Notes: generated by a model from the sequence alone, not told the origin. Shown: positions 27,148 through 36,273, counted from the first letter of the stretch. The stretch: 64,000 bases of DNA from Bacteroidia bacterium (GCA_025455485.1 JALOMJ010000003.1:1-64000); one strand, 5' to 3'. Numbers and translations are program-made.

Positions 27148-29040
27148 ATGCTTGTTTTGAATACGGAATACGATATCATTGTTGTTGGTGCAGGTCATGC
27201 CGGATGCGAAGCCGCGGCGGCCGCAGCAAATATGGGTTCACGGGTCCTCTTAATTACCATGAACATGCAAACCATTGCACAGATGAGTTGCAATCCGGCT
27301 ATGGGCGGTATAGCCAAGGGTCAGATCGTTAGAGAGATTGATGCTTTAGGGGGGCTTAGCGGCATAATATCTGATAAAAGTGCTGTACAATTCCGAATGC
27401 TAAACAGAAGTAAAGGGCCAGCCATGTGGAGTCCGCGAACTCAAAACGACCGCGCTTTGTTTGCTGCTCTGTGGAGAGAAGAATTGGAATCGATAGAAGG
27501 ATTGGATTTCTGGCAAGACATGGTAAGGGAATTAATCATTTCTCAGGATGGTAGTTCTGTTTTAGGTGTTGTAACCGGAATGGGTGTTCCGTTTTATTCA
27601 AAAGCAGTTGTTTTAACCAATGGCACATTCCTAAATGGAAAGATCCATATTGGAGAGAAACAAATTGGTGGAGGTCGTTCCGGAGAATCGGCAAGTGTTG
27701 GTATAACAGAACAATTGGTCCAATATGGTTTTGTTTCGTCTCGAATGAAGACGGGGACTCCGCCCAGGATTGATGGTAGAACAATAGATTATAATAAAAT
27801 GGAACGGCAAGATGGGGACCCTTTACCTTATCGTTTTTCCTATTTGAACGTTGATTCCAAAATTCATTCCAATCCTAGTAAGCAGTTACCTTGTTACATT
27901 ACGTATACAAACCCCGCGGTGCATGCTGAACTAAAAACTGGATTTGAAAAGTCGCCGATGTTCCAAGGAAGAATACAGGGTTTAGGTCCCAGGTATTGCC
28001 CCAGCATTGAAGATAAAATAAATAGGTTTAGTGAGCGCGACAGGCATCAACTCTTTGTTGAACCGGAGGGTTGGAATACCGTTGAGGTTTACCTTAATGG
28101 TTTTTCTAGTTCTTTACCTATAGAGGTTCAGCAAAGCGCTTTGGCTTTAATTCCAGGTCTTGAGTACGCTAAAATGTTTCGTCCTGGATATGCCATTGAA
28201 TATGATTATTTTCCCCCAACCCAATTGAATTTAAGTCTTGAAACCAGACTGCTTAACAATCTGTATTTTGCGGGACAAATTAATGGAACAACCGGTTATG
28301 AAGAAGCGGCCTGCCAGGGATTGATGGCGGGTATGAATGCTCACCTTAAACTCAATTCTAAAGACCCTCTCATACTTAGTCGTTACGAAGCCTATATTGG
28401 GGTTCTCATTGATGATCTTGTGAATAAGGGAACCGATGAGCCTTATCGTATGTTTACTTCCCGAGCTGAATATAGACTACTGCTTAGACAAGATAATGCA
28501 GATTTCAGGCTCAGCGCTAAGTCCAATCTTCTCGGCCTAGCTTCTCAAAGCAGGGTGGATAGTGTGCAAAATAAGTATAGAGAAACAGAGGCTATTATTG
28601 CTTTTTTTAAAAATAACAGCGCGGAACCCGTTGTGCTAAATCCTTTTCTCGATTTAATAGGCTCTGCTAATATTAACCAAAAGGTGAGGTACTACAATTT
28701 ATTGTCGCGACCTGGTATAGACATTATTGAAATGGCAAAAGCTGATGCTACACTTTCTAATTTTATATCCTCATTCTCTAAAGATGCCATAGAGCAAGCC
28801 GAAATTCTTATGAAGTATGAGGGCTATATACAACGGGAACAAGAAAATGCTGAAAAGCTAAGTCGTCTGGAGGAATTAAAAATACGTCCAGATTTCAATT
28901 ATAACAACATTAGCAGCCTGGGCGCAGAAGCCCTTGAAAAGTTTAATAAACACAGGCCGGCTACCATCGGTCAGGCGAGCAGAATATCAGGAATTAATCC
29001 CGCAGACATTTCAGTACTCCTGGTACACATGGGTCGTTAA
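27148..29040 (+). CDS. mnmG: tRNA uridine 5-carboxymethylaminomethyl modification enzyme MnmG (GidA)
   Basis: The 630-residue FAD protein works with MnmE to modify U34 of certain tRNAs. Marks: dinucleotide-binding 'VVGAGHAGCEAA' (about 11-22), 'MSCNPAMGGIAKGQIVREIDALGG' with the family Cys, 'GTPPRIDGRTIDY', and C-terminal 'RPATIGQASRISGINPADI'. The ATG at 27148 is taken, but TAATTTTG at 27139-27146 is an exact -7 element. If it is used, the mRNA would begin within the first codons and the TTG at 27157 (MNTEYDIIVVG) would be the start. mnmG is often close to oriC; two parS-like sites follow directly. Confidence 0.96.
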   Translation: MLVLNTEYDIIVVGAGHAGCEAAAAAANMGSRVLLITMNMQTIAQMSCNPAMGGIAKGQIVREIDALGGLSGIISDKSAVQFRMLNRSKGPAMWSPRTQNDRALFAALWREELESIEGLDFWQDMVRELIISQDGSSVLGVVTGMGVPFYSKAVVLTNGTFLNGKIHIGEKQIGGGRSGESASVGITEQLVQYGFVSSRMKTGTPPRIDGRTIDYNKMERQDGDPLPYRFSYLNVDSKIHSNPSKQLPCYITYTNPAVHAELKTGFEKSPMFQGRIQGLGPRYCPSIEDKINRFSERDRHQLFVEPEGWNTVEVYLNGFSSSLPIEVQQSALALIPGLEYAKMFRPGYAIEYDYFPPTQLNLSLETRLLNNLYFAGQINGTTGYEEAACQGLMAGMNAHLKLNSKDPLILSRYEAYIGVLIDDLVNKGTDEPYRMFTSRAEYRLLLRQDNADFRLSAKSNLLGLASQSRVDSVQNKYRETEAIIAFFKNNSAEPVVLNPFLDLIGSANINQKVRYYNLLSRPGIDIIEMAKADATLSNFISSFSKDAIEQAEILMKYEGYIQREQENAEKLSRLEELKIRPDFNYNNISSLGAEALEKFNKHRPATIGQASRISGINPADISVLLVHMGR

Positions 29041-29056
29041 TGTTTCACGTGGAACC
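29041..29056. promoter_or_regulatory. parS-like centromere site 1
   Basis: TGTTTCACGTGGAACC matches the bacterial ParB-binding consensus (TGTTnCACGTGAAACA / TGTTCCACGTGGAACA) with the perfect core GTTtCACGTGgAAC and only the final base off. It begins at the base after the mnmG stop codon. An identical 16-mer is 306 bases downstream. No parA or parB gene is in this window. Confidence 0.75.
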
Positions 29057-29062
29057 TTTATT

Positions 29063-29950
29063 ATGAATAAACTAAACTCCTGTCCCGTTTGTGGATCTCA
29101 AAATCACAGTAGGTTCATACAATCAAAAGACTTCTTTTTAAGCCATGAAATATTCGGAATAGAGATCTGTAACGATTGTGGATTTAAGTTCACTAACCCC
29201 CGACCCTCCGATTCTGACTTAGGACGTTATTACCAATCTCAGGAGTACATTTCACACTCAAATACCAAAAAGGGATTGATTTCAAAGCTATACCAATGGG
29301 TTAGAAGATTTACGCTCTCCTCTAAAGAGAAGTTGCTTTTATCCTATGTTTCACGTGGAACCTTATTGGATTATGGTTGTGGCTCTGGCCATTTTATTTC
29401 TTATTGTCAAAATAAGGGCTGGAAGGTTTCGGGGGTTGAACCAGACGACAGAGCGAGGGCTTTTGCCGCCTCATCCGTACGCTCGGTGTATAAATCCATA
29501 GAAGATCTTTTGTCACAAGATCAACAAAAGACTTTTTCCGCCATAAGCCTTTGGCACGTTTTGGAGCATGTGTCCGATCTCGAAACCCTTATGGGATTTT
29601 TAAAACAGGTTCTGGAAAAGGAGGGCGTGTTGTTTGTCGCTTTACCTAACATTAGAAGTTTTGATGCAAATAAATACAAGGACCATTGGGCAGCACTAGA
29701 TCTTCCCAGACACCTCTACCACTTTGAAAGGAACACGCTTCAAAAATTCATGAACAAACACGGCTTTGATTTGATAGCCATTAAGCCAATGTACTTTGAT
29801 AGCTTTTATGTAAGCATGTTAAGTGAAAAATACCGTCATGGAAGACTGCGCTTGTTCGCCGCTGCTTTGACTGGCCTAATGTCCAATATAAAAGCAATAA
29901 ATAGCAAAGAATACTCCAGCTTGATTTATGTTCTGAAGAGGGCAAAATAG
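29063..29950 (+). CDS. class I SAM-dependent methyltransferase with N-terminal zinc ribbon
   Basis: The 295-residue protein from the ATG at 29063 (the track's longer start lies inside mnmG). The N-terminus has two CxxC pairs, 'CPVCGS' and 'CNDCGF', likely a zinc ribbon. SAM motif I 'LLDYGCGSGHFISYC' is near 103-117, followed by acidic 'VEPDD' (motif II) and 'SLWHVLEHVSDLETLM'. This layout is the Methyltransf_23 type, common in polysaccharide or small-molecule methylation; the substrate is unknown. A parS-like site lies inside the gene just before motif I, coding for V-S-R-G-T. Confidence 0.88.
   Translation: MNKLNSCPVCGSQNHSRFIQSKDFFLSHEIFGIEICNDCGFKFTNPRPSDSDLGRYYQSQEYISHSNTKKGLISKLYQWVRRFTLSSKEKLLLSYVSRGTLLDYGCGSGHFISYCQNKGWKVSGVEPDDRARAFAASSVRSVYKSIEDLLSQDQQKTFSAISLWHVLEHVSDLETLMGFLKQVLEKEGVLFVALPNIRSFDANKYKDHWAALDLPRHLYHFERNTLQKFMNKHGFDLIAIKPMYFDSFYVSMLSEKYRHGRLRLFAAALTGLMSNIKAINSKEYSSLIYVLKRAK
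29347..29362. promoter_or_regulatory. parS-like centromere site 2 (intragenic)
   Basis: The same 16-mer TGTTTCACGTGGAACC as at 29041, embedded in the methyltransferase coding sequence. The identity extends to 19 bases (ATGTTTCACGTGGAACCTT). Clustered, partly intragenic parS copies near the origin are well known in other bacteria. Confidence 0.75.
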
Positions 29951-29980
29951 AAGCCTCAATTTCAATTTTTCTTAAACTTT

Positions 29981-30010
29981 AAAGGCCGCAGTTAATTCAG
30001 CGGCCTTTTT
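29981..30010 (+). terminator. intrinsic terminator after the methyltransferase gene
   Basis: AAAGGCCGC and GCGGCCTTT arms around AGTTAATTCA, then a T-run, 30 bases past the stop codon. Confidence 0.85.
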
Positions 30011-30745
30011 CGATTCACCAAGTTAGCCTTTGGGGCAAGCAAATTGATAAGAGCACATTTAATTAACAAAACCCCATAAAGACTATAGCTGGCCATTAGT
30101 CAATTTTTCCATTACATTCAAAATAACTTCTAATTAGGCTTTTAGCACCTGATGCTGGCCACGTGCTTGTAAAGAGTAAAACAGATATATCCAAACCTTA
30201 TGTAATCGTTGATTTTCTATAGGTCCTTGGCCTTTGTTTGTGAATTCATGTTTTAGCTTTAGGCGTTACAGGGATTTAATATAACAACTAAACACAAGGG
30301 TAAAACACCTAAGCATCACTAATCAGTCTTAGCCAGCCTAAAGACCAAAAAGACCTAATTTTCGATTTTAGAGCTCAAAATTTTATCCTGTTTTTTTGAT
30401 AGTACAAAGCATTTCAACTCATCCTGTTTAAGGGTATTCAACAAAAAAGCAAAATAGCTTAACACTCCCGGAAAAGCTCGAGGCAATTAGAGTATAACCT
30501 TTATTAAAATAACAGGGCTATTAAGCTGAAGATCCATTTTTGATAATCTAGCATGAAGTTGAGTCAAGAAAAAGCAATCGGTTACCTTGATATGAGATCG
30601 AAAAACTCTAACAAAGTGCCCGCAAAACTATTGAATTTGAATTCTATAATATGATATCTTAAAGCAAGGAATTGTTTAATACGCGCTTAGCTGACTTATA
30701 TTGACCTGAAATCAATAATTGTAACTTTTAATTTTAAAAGATTTA
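30011..30745. other. gene-poor intergenic stretch
   Basis: About 735 bases in which I see no ORF with coding character, no tRNA-like cloverleaf and no clear repeat. No exact DnaA box (TTATnCACA) was found by eye. Together with the following small ORF it makes a gap of about 1.1 kb between the methyltransferase and the carbonic anhydrase-like gene, the largest in the window. Confidence 0.6.
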
Positions 30746-30913
30746 TTAATGAAACCTCTTTTTTAGGCGCTCAACAAATATGTTCGACTTTTCCTTCTTT
30801 CCTGAAAGGATGACGTTTTCGAACTTGTCGAACTTAGCATGATAAAGCAAAGCATGAAAGGCATTAAGTTCGGCAGAAGTGGTACTAAAGCTGATTTGGG
30901 ATTGTTTATTCAT
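30746..30913 (-). CDS. possible small hypothetical protein
   Basis: From the ATG at 30913 this would be a 55-residue, Lys-rich, soluble protein ('MNKQSQISFSTTS...'). The track's longer start (30973) is disfavoured because an exact TAnnTTTG element lies between the two starts. No family recognised. Support is only the open frame plus the promoter-like element in a gene-poor region; it could be spurious. Confidence 0.35.
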   Translation of the reverse strand: MNKQSQISFSTTSAELNAFHALLYHAKFDKFENVILSGKKEKSNIFVERLKKRFH

Positions 30914-30954
30914 GGTTTTCGTTTTAAATCTTCTAATCCATTTAACTAACAACA

Positions 30955-30962
30955 CAAAGTTA
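30955..30962 (-). promoter_or_regulatory. -7 promoter-like element before the small ORF
   Basis: The minus strand reads TAACTTTG, an exact TAnnTTTG match, 41 bases before the ATG at 30913. No well-spaced -33 TTTG is present. Confidence 0.35.
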
Positions 30963-31083
30963 CTACAATTCAAAGCATTGTGTTGCTACAATATGTAGTA
31001 AAATGCAAATGGATAGCATCTGGGAATAAGGAGCCCTTTTATTTTAGTAATTTCGCCAAAAACGATATCAGAGTTAAACCCGC

Positions 31084-31698
31084 ATGGCGAATATTTTTGA
31101 ATTCAATGGTTACCGACCAGTAATACACAAAAGCGCGTTTATTCACCCTAATGCAACCGTTACCGGTAACGTGGTTATAGGCAAAAATGTTTACGTTGGC
31201 CCCGGCGCAGCAATTCGAGGAGACTGGGGAAAAATAACCATAGAAGACGGGTGCAATGTTCAGGAAAATTGTACCATTCATATGTTTCCTGGAACTGAGG
31301 TGCTTTTGAAGGAGGGCGCCCACATTGGACATGGTGCAATCATCCATGGCGCCATCATTGGCAGAAATGTTCTTGTAGGAATGAATTCGGTTATAATGGA
31401 CAATGCCATTATCGCAGAAGAATGTATAATTGGTGCCCTTACCTTTGTTGCCTCAGAAACCATAACCGAAAAGAGAAAAGTTTTGGTAGGGAATCCTGCC
31501 AAAGTGGTTAAAGACGTAAGCGATGAAATGCTGGCCTGGAAAACCAAAGGCACCGAACTTTACCAGAAACTACCTCAGCAATGCAAGAAGACCTTGTTTC
31601 CCTGCGAGCCCGACCAGAGGCCCGCGCCCTTTCAAAAAGAAACAAATGAAGCGTATGCGGCTTGGAAAAAGTCTTCATCCAGAACCAAACCTAAATGA
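31084..31698 (+). CDS. gamma carbonic anhydrase-like / PaaY-type hexapeptide-repeat protein
   Basis: The 204-residue left-handed beta-helix protein has imperfect hexapeptide repeats ('HPNATVTGNVVIGKNVYVGPGAAIRGDWG', 'GAHIGHGAIIHGAIIGRNVLVGMNSVI'). It carries the metal-binding His of the gamma-carbonic anhydrase family: one in 'NCTIHMFPG' and the pair in 'HIGHGAIIHG'. The longer C-terminal helix region (about 155-204) resembles PaaY of phenylacetate metabolism, but no paa genes are nearby. A zinc- or iron-dependent carbonic anhydrase or thioesterase activity is possible. Cytosolic. Confidence 0.85.
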   Translation: MANIFEFNGYRPVIHKSAFIHPNATVTGNVVIGKNVYVGPGAAIRGDWGKITIEDGCNVQENCTIHMFPGTEVLLKEGAHIGHGAIIHGAIIGRNVLVGMNSVIMDNAIIAEECIIGALTFVASETITEKRKVLVGNPAKVVKDVSDEMLAWKTKGTELYQKLPQQCKKTLFPCEPDQRPAPFQKETNEAYAAWKKSSSRTKPK

Positions 31699-31755
31699 AT
31701 TTTAGCTTTTTTTTCCCCAATATTTTACGTTAATTTAAGGTTCAAATCGGAATCT

Positions 31756-32847
31756 ATGTCCAAACCAAAAAGCATTCTGAACACAGAGAGTATTAAGTTC
31801 CTTTATTCTTATTTAAACAACCCTTCGCCAACAGGCTTTGAATCCGCAGGACAAAAGTTGTGGCTCAATTACATCAGACCGTATATCGATGATTATATAG
31901 TAGACACCTATGGTACCGTGGCCGCCATCATTAATCCTTCCGCCAAGTATAAGGTGGTAATTGAGGCGCACGCCGACGAAATCAGTTGGTTCGTACATTA
32001 CATCACTAAAGATGGTTTTATTTACCTGAGAAGAAACGGGGGCAGCGACCACCAGATTGCGCCCTCAATGCGGGTAAACCTGCATGGCGCCAAGGGGATT
32101 GTAAAAGGTGTATTCGGTTGGCCCGCTATTCACGTGAGGGACGCTGCAAAGGAAGAAGCGCCCAGCTTAAAGAATATTTTTCTGGATCTGGGCTGTAAAT
32201 CAGACAAAGAGGTTGAGGGCCTGGGCGTGCATGTTGGAACCGTGGTAACTTATGAGGCACCACTGATGGAGCTCAATGGAAAGTTTTATGTAGGAAGGGC
32301 TCTAGATAACCGAATCGGGGGCTTTATGATTGCCGAAGTTGCACGCATGCTGAAAGAAAACAAAGATAAACTACCTTTTGGGCTCTATATTGTTAACTCG
32401 GTTCAAGAAGAGGTTGGTTTGAACGGGGCCACGATGATTGCCAGAAAAATAAACCCCAACGTGGCCATCGTTACCGACGTTTGTCATGATACCCAAACCC
32501 CCATGATGAATAAAATCAGCAGCGGAGATTTGGCTTGTGGCAATGGGCCGGTTTTAAGTTACGCGCCGGCAGTTCAAAACAATCTGTTAAAACTCATTAT
32601 TGAAACGGCGAACAAAAACAAAATTCAATTTCAGCGTCAGGCCGCATCGAGAGCAACTGGCACAGATACCGATGCCTTTGCTTATTCAACCGACGGCATA
32701 GCGTCTGCGCTTATTTCGCTCCCCCTCCGCTATATGCACACCACCGTTGAAAGTGTACACAAGGACGATGTGGAGGAGGTGATTAAGCTAATTTACCACT
32801 CGGTAAAGGCCATTAAAAACAATCAGGATTTCAGGTACCTTAAGTAA
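31756..32847 (+). CDS. M42-family metal aminopeptidase
   Basis: The 363-residue cytosolic di-metal aminopeptidase belongs to the glutamyl aminopeptidase/TET group. Metal and catalytic positions are seen in 'EAHADEISWFV' (His, Asp), 'GRALDNRIGGF' (bridging Asp), 'VQEEVGLNGA' (catalytic Glu pair), 'VTDVCHDTQTP' and 'MHTTVESVHKDD' (His). Family members form large tetrahedral assemblies that trim peptides. It starts with an ATG and is followed after 29 bases by the GH3-type gene. Confidence 0.92.
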   Translation: MSKPKSILNTESIKFLYSYLNNPSPTGFESAGQKLWLNYIRPYIDDYIVDTYGTVAAIINPSAKYKVVIEAHADEISWFVHYITKDGFIYLRRNGGSDHQIAPSMRVNLHGAKGIVKGVFGWPAIHVRDAAKEEAPSLKNIFLDLGCKSDKEVEGLGVHVGTVVTYEAPLMELNGKFYVGRALDNRIGGFMIAEVARMLKENKDKLPFGLYIVNSVQEEVGLNGATMIARKINPNVAIVTDVCHDTQTPMMNKISSGDLACGNGPVLSYAPAVQNNLLKLIIETANKNKIQFQRQAASRATGTDTDAFAYSTDGIASALISLPLRYMHTTVESVHKDDVEEVIKLIYHSVKAIKNNQDFRYLK

Positions 32848-32876
32848 GCAAACCCTAAGAGCAATACCTTCCTAAA

Positions 32877-34411
32877 ATGCCAATACTTGGTTCACTCATA
32901 AAAGGAGCAATTGACATCCGCTCGCGGATTCCCTCAAGAAGCAATTCATATAAACAACAATTAAAACAGCTGAGAAAATTGCTTGCTAAAGCTGAATTCA
33001 CTGATTTTGGTATTCAGTATGGATTTAGCAGTATTCTGCAAGCTGAAGACCCGGTGCTCGAATTCCAGCGCCGTGTGCCCCTCCACGATTACCAGAGTAT
33101 TTTTGATGCCTGGTGGCACCGTGCGCTTAAAGGCGAAAAAGATGTTTGCTGGCCGGGGAAAATAAAATATTTTGCATTGAGTTCAGGAACGTCTGAATCG
33201 TCGAGCAAACACATTCCAATTACCAAATCCTTTATTAAAGCCATACACAGGGCCACACTCAAACAAATTGTTTCCACAAAAAATTTTAATTTTCCTAAAG
33301 AACAATACGAAACCGAGATTTTGTTTGTAGGCGGAAGCACCAATTTAAATTACAACGGCACTTATTTTAGTGGAGATTTAAGTGGGATAACCACCGGTAC
33401 CCAACCAAGGTGGTTTCAAAATTTTTCTTTGCCCGGACCCGAAATAAGGGGGCTGAAAAACTGGGAAGATAAACTTGAGGACATAGTAAACAATGCAAAA
33501 AGTTGGGACGTTGGTTTTATTTGTGGCGTGCCTGCCTGGATTCAAATTCTTTTTGAGCGCATCATAAAACATTATGGGCTTAAAACCATCCACGATGTTT
33601 GGCCCAACCTTAAAGTGTTTGTTCATGGGGGCGTGTCTATAAAGCCATACAAAAACACCATAAACGCACTTTGCGCCCAGCCTTTGATTTATATCGACAC
33701 ATATATGGCCTCTGAGGCGTTTGTTGCTTTTCAGGAAAGACCAAACGAGGAACAGACCATGAAGCTTATTACCGACAATAACCTTTTCATGGAATTTATT
33801 CCTTTCGATGAGCAGAATTTTGATCAGGAAGGAAACCTTAAGCCGAGAGCAGAGGCGATTGACCTGAAACGCGTGGAAGAAGGAATAGAATATGCATTAA
33901 TCATAACCAATTGTGCCGGTGCATGGCGGTATCTGATTGGAGACACTATTCGCTTTACCGACGTTCGCCGGAATGAAATTATCATTACCGGAAGAACCAA
34001 ACATTTTTTAAGCTTGTGCGGCGAGCACTTGAGTGTTGACAATATGAACAAAGGTGTTTTGCTGGCCGCTAACGAGCTTGGCATAAGCATTAATGAATAT
34101 TGCGTTTGCGGAGGGCCGTTTGAGGGAAGGTTTGAGCACCATTGGTTTATAGGCAGCGACAAAAACACAGATCCTGAAACGGTAAGCCGGGCGCTCGACA
34201 ATCATCTCAAGCAACTCAATGATGATTATGCCGTAGAACGTATGCACGCGCTTAAACAAGTGCGGGTAACTTTGCTCCCGAACCAAAAATTTATTGATTT
34301 TTTAGCCAGCAAAAATAAATTAGGAGGCCAAAGCAAATTTCCAAGAGTATTAAAAGGAAAGGTGCTAAACGAGTGGTTGGCCTTTTTAGAAAACAATGGT
34401 CATCTCCCTGT
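32877..34411 (+). CDS. GH3-family acyl-adenylate amido synthetase-like protein
   Basis: The 512-residue protein belongs to the GH3 'auxin-responsive' superfamily, which in plants joins amino acids to acyl acids via an adenylate. Visible motifs are the phosphate-binding 'LSSGTSESSSKHIPIT' (about 98-113), 'IDTYMASEAFVAFQ' near 270, and 'YLIGDTIRFTDVRRNEIIITGR' near 345, ending in the hinge 'GEHLSVDNM'. Bacterial members are common in Bacteroidota but have no settled substrate. Its stop codon (34413-34415) is overlapped by the start of a LysE-type exporter gene, hinting that product and exporter may be linked. Confidence 0.88.
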
Positions 34412-35041
34412 TTGATTTTAAGTTTAATATATCAAACCGTTGTTATTGTTCTGATCTTAAGTTTCTCCTTTGGACCGGCTTTTTTTGCCCTGATTAACAC
34501 GGGCATTAAACATGGCTATAAAACCGGCTCACTACTTGCCGTAGGCGTTGTTTTAAGTGATTTGCTGCTTTGCTTTTTAGTGATTTTGTTCGTGGATAGG
34601 GCAACCCACCTCATTCAGGATCAAAAAACCCAAAGGTTTATGGGCCTTATGGCCGGCCTTGTGCTGGTTGTTTTCGGAGCGCTGTACTTCAGAAAGCCAA
34701 TTGCCGAAAAAAACACCGCGCTCATTATTGGAAAGCCCTCTGCAAAGGCCATGCTTTTGAAAGGGTTTTTTCTGAACTCCCTAAACCCTGCGGTTTGGCT
34801 TTTGTGGCTTGGCAACGTTACGGCGGTTAGCGATTCACTGGAGTATTCGGTAATAAAAATGATTCTGTATTTTAGTGTTACCCTTGGCCTTGTTTTATTG
34901 GTAGAATTAGCAAAAGTTTCGGCCGCAGGAAAACTTAAAAAGTTGCTTACAGAAAAAACCATGCACCGCATTAATTCATTAACGGGCGCCATGTTGATGA
35001 TTTTTGGCTTGGTGCTAATTTATAATCACTATTTTGGTTGA
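34412..35041 (+). CDS. LysE-family amino-acid/metabolite exporter
   Basis: The protein has 209 residues with about six hydrophobic helices. It carries the LysE signature near the N-terminus, 'SFSFGPAFFALINTGIKHG', and 'FFLNSLNPAVWLLWLG' in the middle. The ORF track begins at a GTG at 34373 inside the GH3 gene. The TTG at 34412 overlaps the GH3 TGA (TTGA) and gives an N-terminus that begins just before the first helix, so it is preferred. Exporters of this family move amino acids or derivatives outward. Inner membrane. Confidence 0.8.
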   Translation: MILSLIYQTVVIVLILSFSFGPAFFALINTGIKHGYKTGSLLAVGVVLSDLLLCFLVILFVDRATHLIQDQKTQRFMGLMAGLVLVVFGALYFRKPIAEKNTALIIGKPSAKAMLLKGFFLNSLNPAVWLLWLGNVTAVSDSLEYSVIKMILYFSVTLGLVLLVELAKVSAAGKLKKLLTEKTMHRINSLTGAMLMIFGLVLIYNHYFG

Positions 35042-35043
35042 AC

Positions 35044-35316
35044 ATGACCCAGGAAGAAAGCGACCGTTTTAAACAAAAGCTGAGCGAAACCATGAGTTTT
35101 CCCAGTGTTTACATGTATAAATTCATTATTGAAAGCGCTAACCGTAACATTGCCCTAATTGAAAACTTATTTGATGCCGAAACAGAGATATTTACCAAAG
35201 AAAGTGGCGCCGGCAAATACATTAGCATAACCGCCAAACAAGTCGTTATGAACGTGGATGAAATAATAGACATTTACCAAAAGGCCTCTAAAATTAAAGG
35301 CATAATGTTTTTGTAA
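35044..35316 (+). CDS. DUF493 (YbeD-like) family protein
   Basis: The 90-residue protein from the ATG at 35044 (a TTG two codons earlier overlaps the LysE stop and is an alternative). Residues 'FPSVYMYKFIIES' and the C-terminal 'YQKASKIKGIMFL' match the small ferredoxin-like DUF493/YbeD family, cytosolic proteins with an ACT-like fold and no proven function. It is tightly packed between lysE and the epimerase-like gene (7-base gap). Confidence 0.82.
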   Translation: MTQEESDRFKQKLSETMSFPSVYMYKFIIESANRNIALIENLFDAETEIFTKESGAGKYISITAKQVVMNVDEIIDIYQKASKIKGIMFL

Positions 35317-35323
35317 GCAATCC

Positions 35324-36196
35324 ATGCTATTTACGCTCCAGTCAGACGAGATAAGTATACGTGTTAATAGCAGAGGAGCCGAGCTTTGCAGCATAAAAAG
35401 CAACACCGGTTTTGAATACCTTTGGCAGGCCAATCCACTCGTTTGGCCAAGGCATGCCCCGGTGCTTTTCCCTGTGGTTGGCAAACTAAAAAACAACCAA
35501 TTCGTTTTCAAACAAAAAACGTACACGCTCAATCAACATGGTTTTGCCCGCGACCTGGACTTTTTACCTATTATTTGCAAGTGTAACGAGTTAAGCTTTT
35601 TACTTACTTCCAACGAAAACACAAAAGCCAGCTACCCCTTTGATTTTAAGCTTCAGCTAAGCTATGTTTTGAACAAAAACACCTTGATTTGCAGCTATAA
35701 AGTAGAAAATACCGGCACAGACTGCTTGTTTTTTAGTCTTGGAGCCCACCCCGGGTTTAGTTTGGCGCCAAAAAATAATGAAGAATACCCGTATCTTGAA
35801 TTTGAGAAGGAGGAGCTTTTACTCAACGAACTGCAGTCGGGTTTGATTTCAGAAACCATGCGCCTGTGCCCTTGCCCTAACAAACGCTTACACCTGCGTG
35901 CTGAGCTTTTTAAAAACGATGCCCTGGTGATGGCAAACCATCAAATTAACGCCATCTCCCTTTTTCTGAACGCAACGGGCAGAAAGGTGAGTCTGAGTTG
36001 CAGAGGATGGCCTTATTTTGGAATTTGGTCAAAACCAAACCCCGCAAACGGAAACCTTGATTTTGTGTGTTTAGAGCCCTGGCATGGCCTTGCTGACACC
36101 ATTCAGCACAGAGGCAAACTTGAGGATAAAACCGGCATTTTGAAGCTTCAGCCCGCAAAAGTTTTTGAGACCGCCTTTGAGCTAAGTTTTTACTGA
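35324..36196 (+). CDS. aldose 1-epimerase-family protein (YeaD/LacX type)
   Basis: The 290-residue beta-sandwich protein resembles galactose mutarotase-like enzymes of the LacX group. The opening 'ISIRVNSRGAELCSIKS' and 'EYLWQANPLVWPRHAPVLFPVVGKL' are typical, as are 'HGFARDLDF' (catalytic His), 'LGAHPGF' (second His) and 'VCLEPWHGLAD' (general-base Glu). It probably acts on a hexose or hexose 6-phosphate; the exact sugar is unknown. Cytosolic. It ends 77 bases before the trigger factor start. Confidence 0.87.
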   Translation: MLFTLQSDEISIRVNSRGAELCSIKSNTGFEYLWQANPLVWPRHAPVLFPVVGKLKNNQFVFKQKTYTLNQHGFARDLDFLPIICKCNELSFLLTSNENTKASYPFDFKLQLSYVLNKNTLICSYKVENTGTDCLFFSLGAHPGFSLAPKNNEEYPYLEFEKEELLLNELQSGLISETMRLCPCPNKRLHLRAELFKNDALVMANHQINAISLFLNATGRKVSLSCRGWPYFGIWSKPNPANGNLDFVCLEPWHGLADTIQHRGKLEDKTGILKLQPAKVFETAFELSFY

Positions 36197-36247
36197 ATTT
36201 ACTAACCATAAGCATCAAAAATAAAACCGGACAACGGGAAAATTGCG

Positions 36248-36255
36248 TATTTTTG
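36248..36255 (+). promoter_or_regulatory. -7 promoter element for tig
   Basis: TATTTTTG followed by CGC is an exact TAnnTTTG match, 18 bases before the ATG at 36274. It overlaps the TTG start chosen by the ORF track and so favours the ATG. Confidence 0.5.
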
Positions 36256-36273
36256 CGCTCCAATTTTTTAGCC

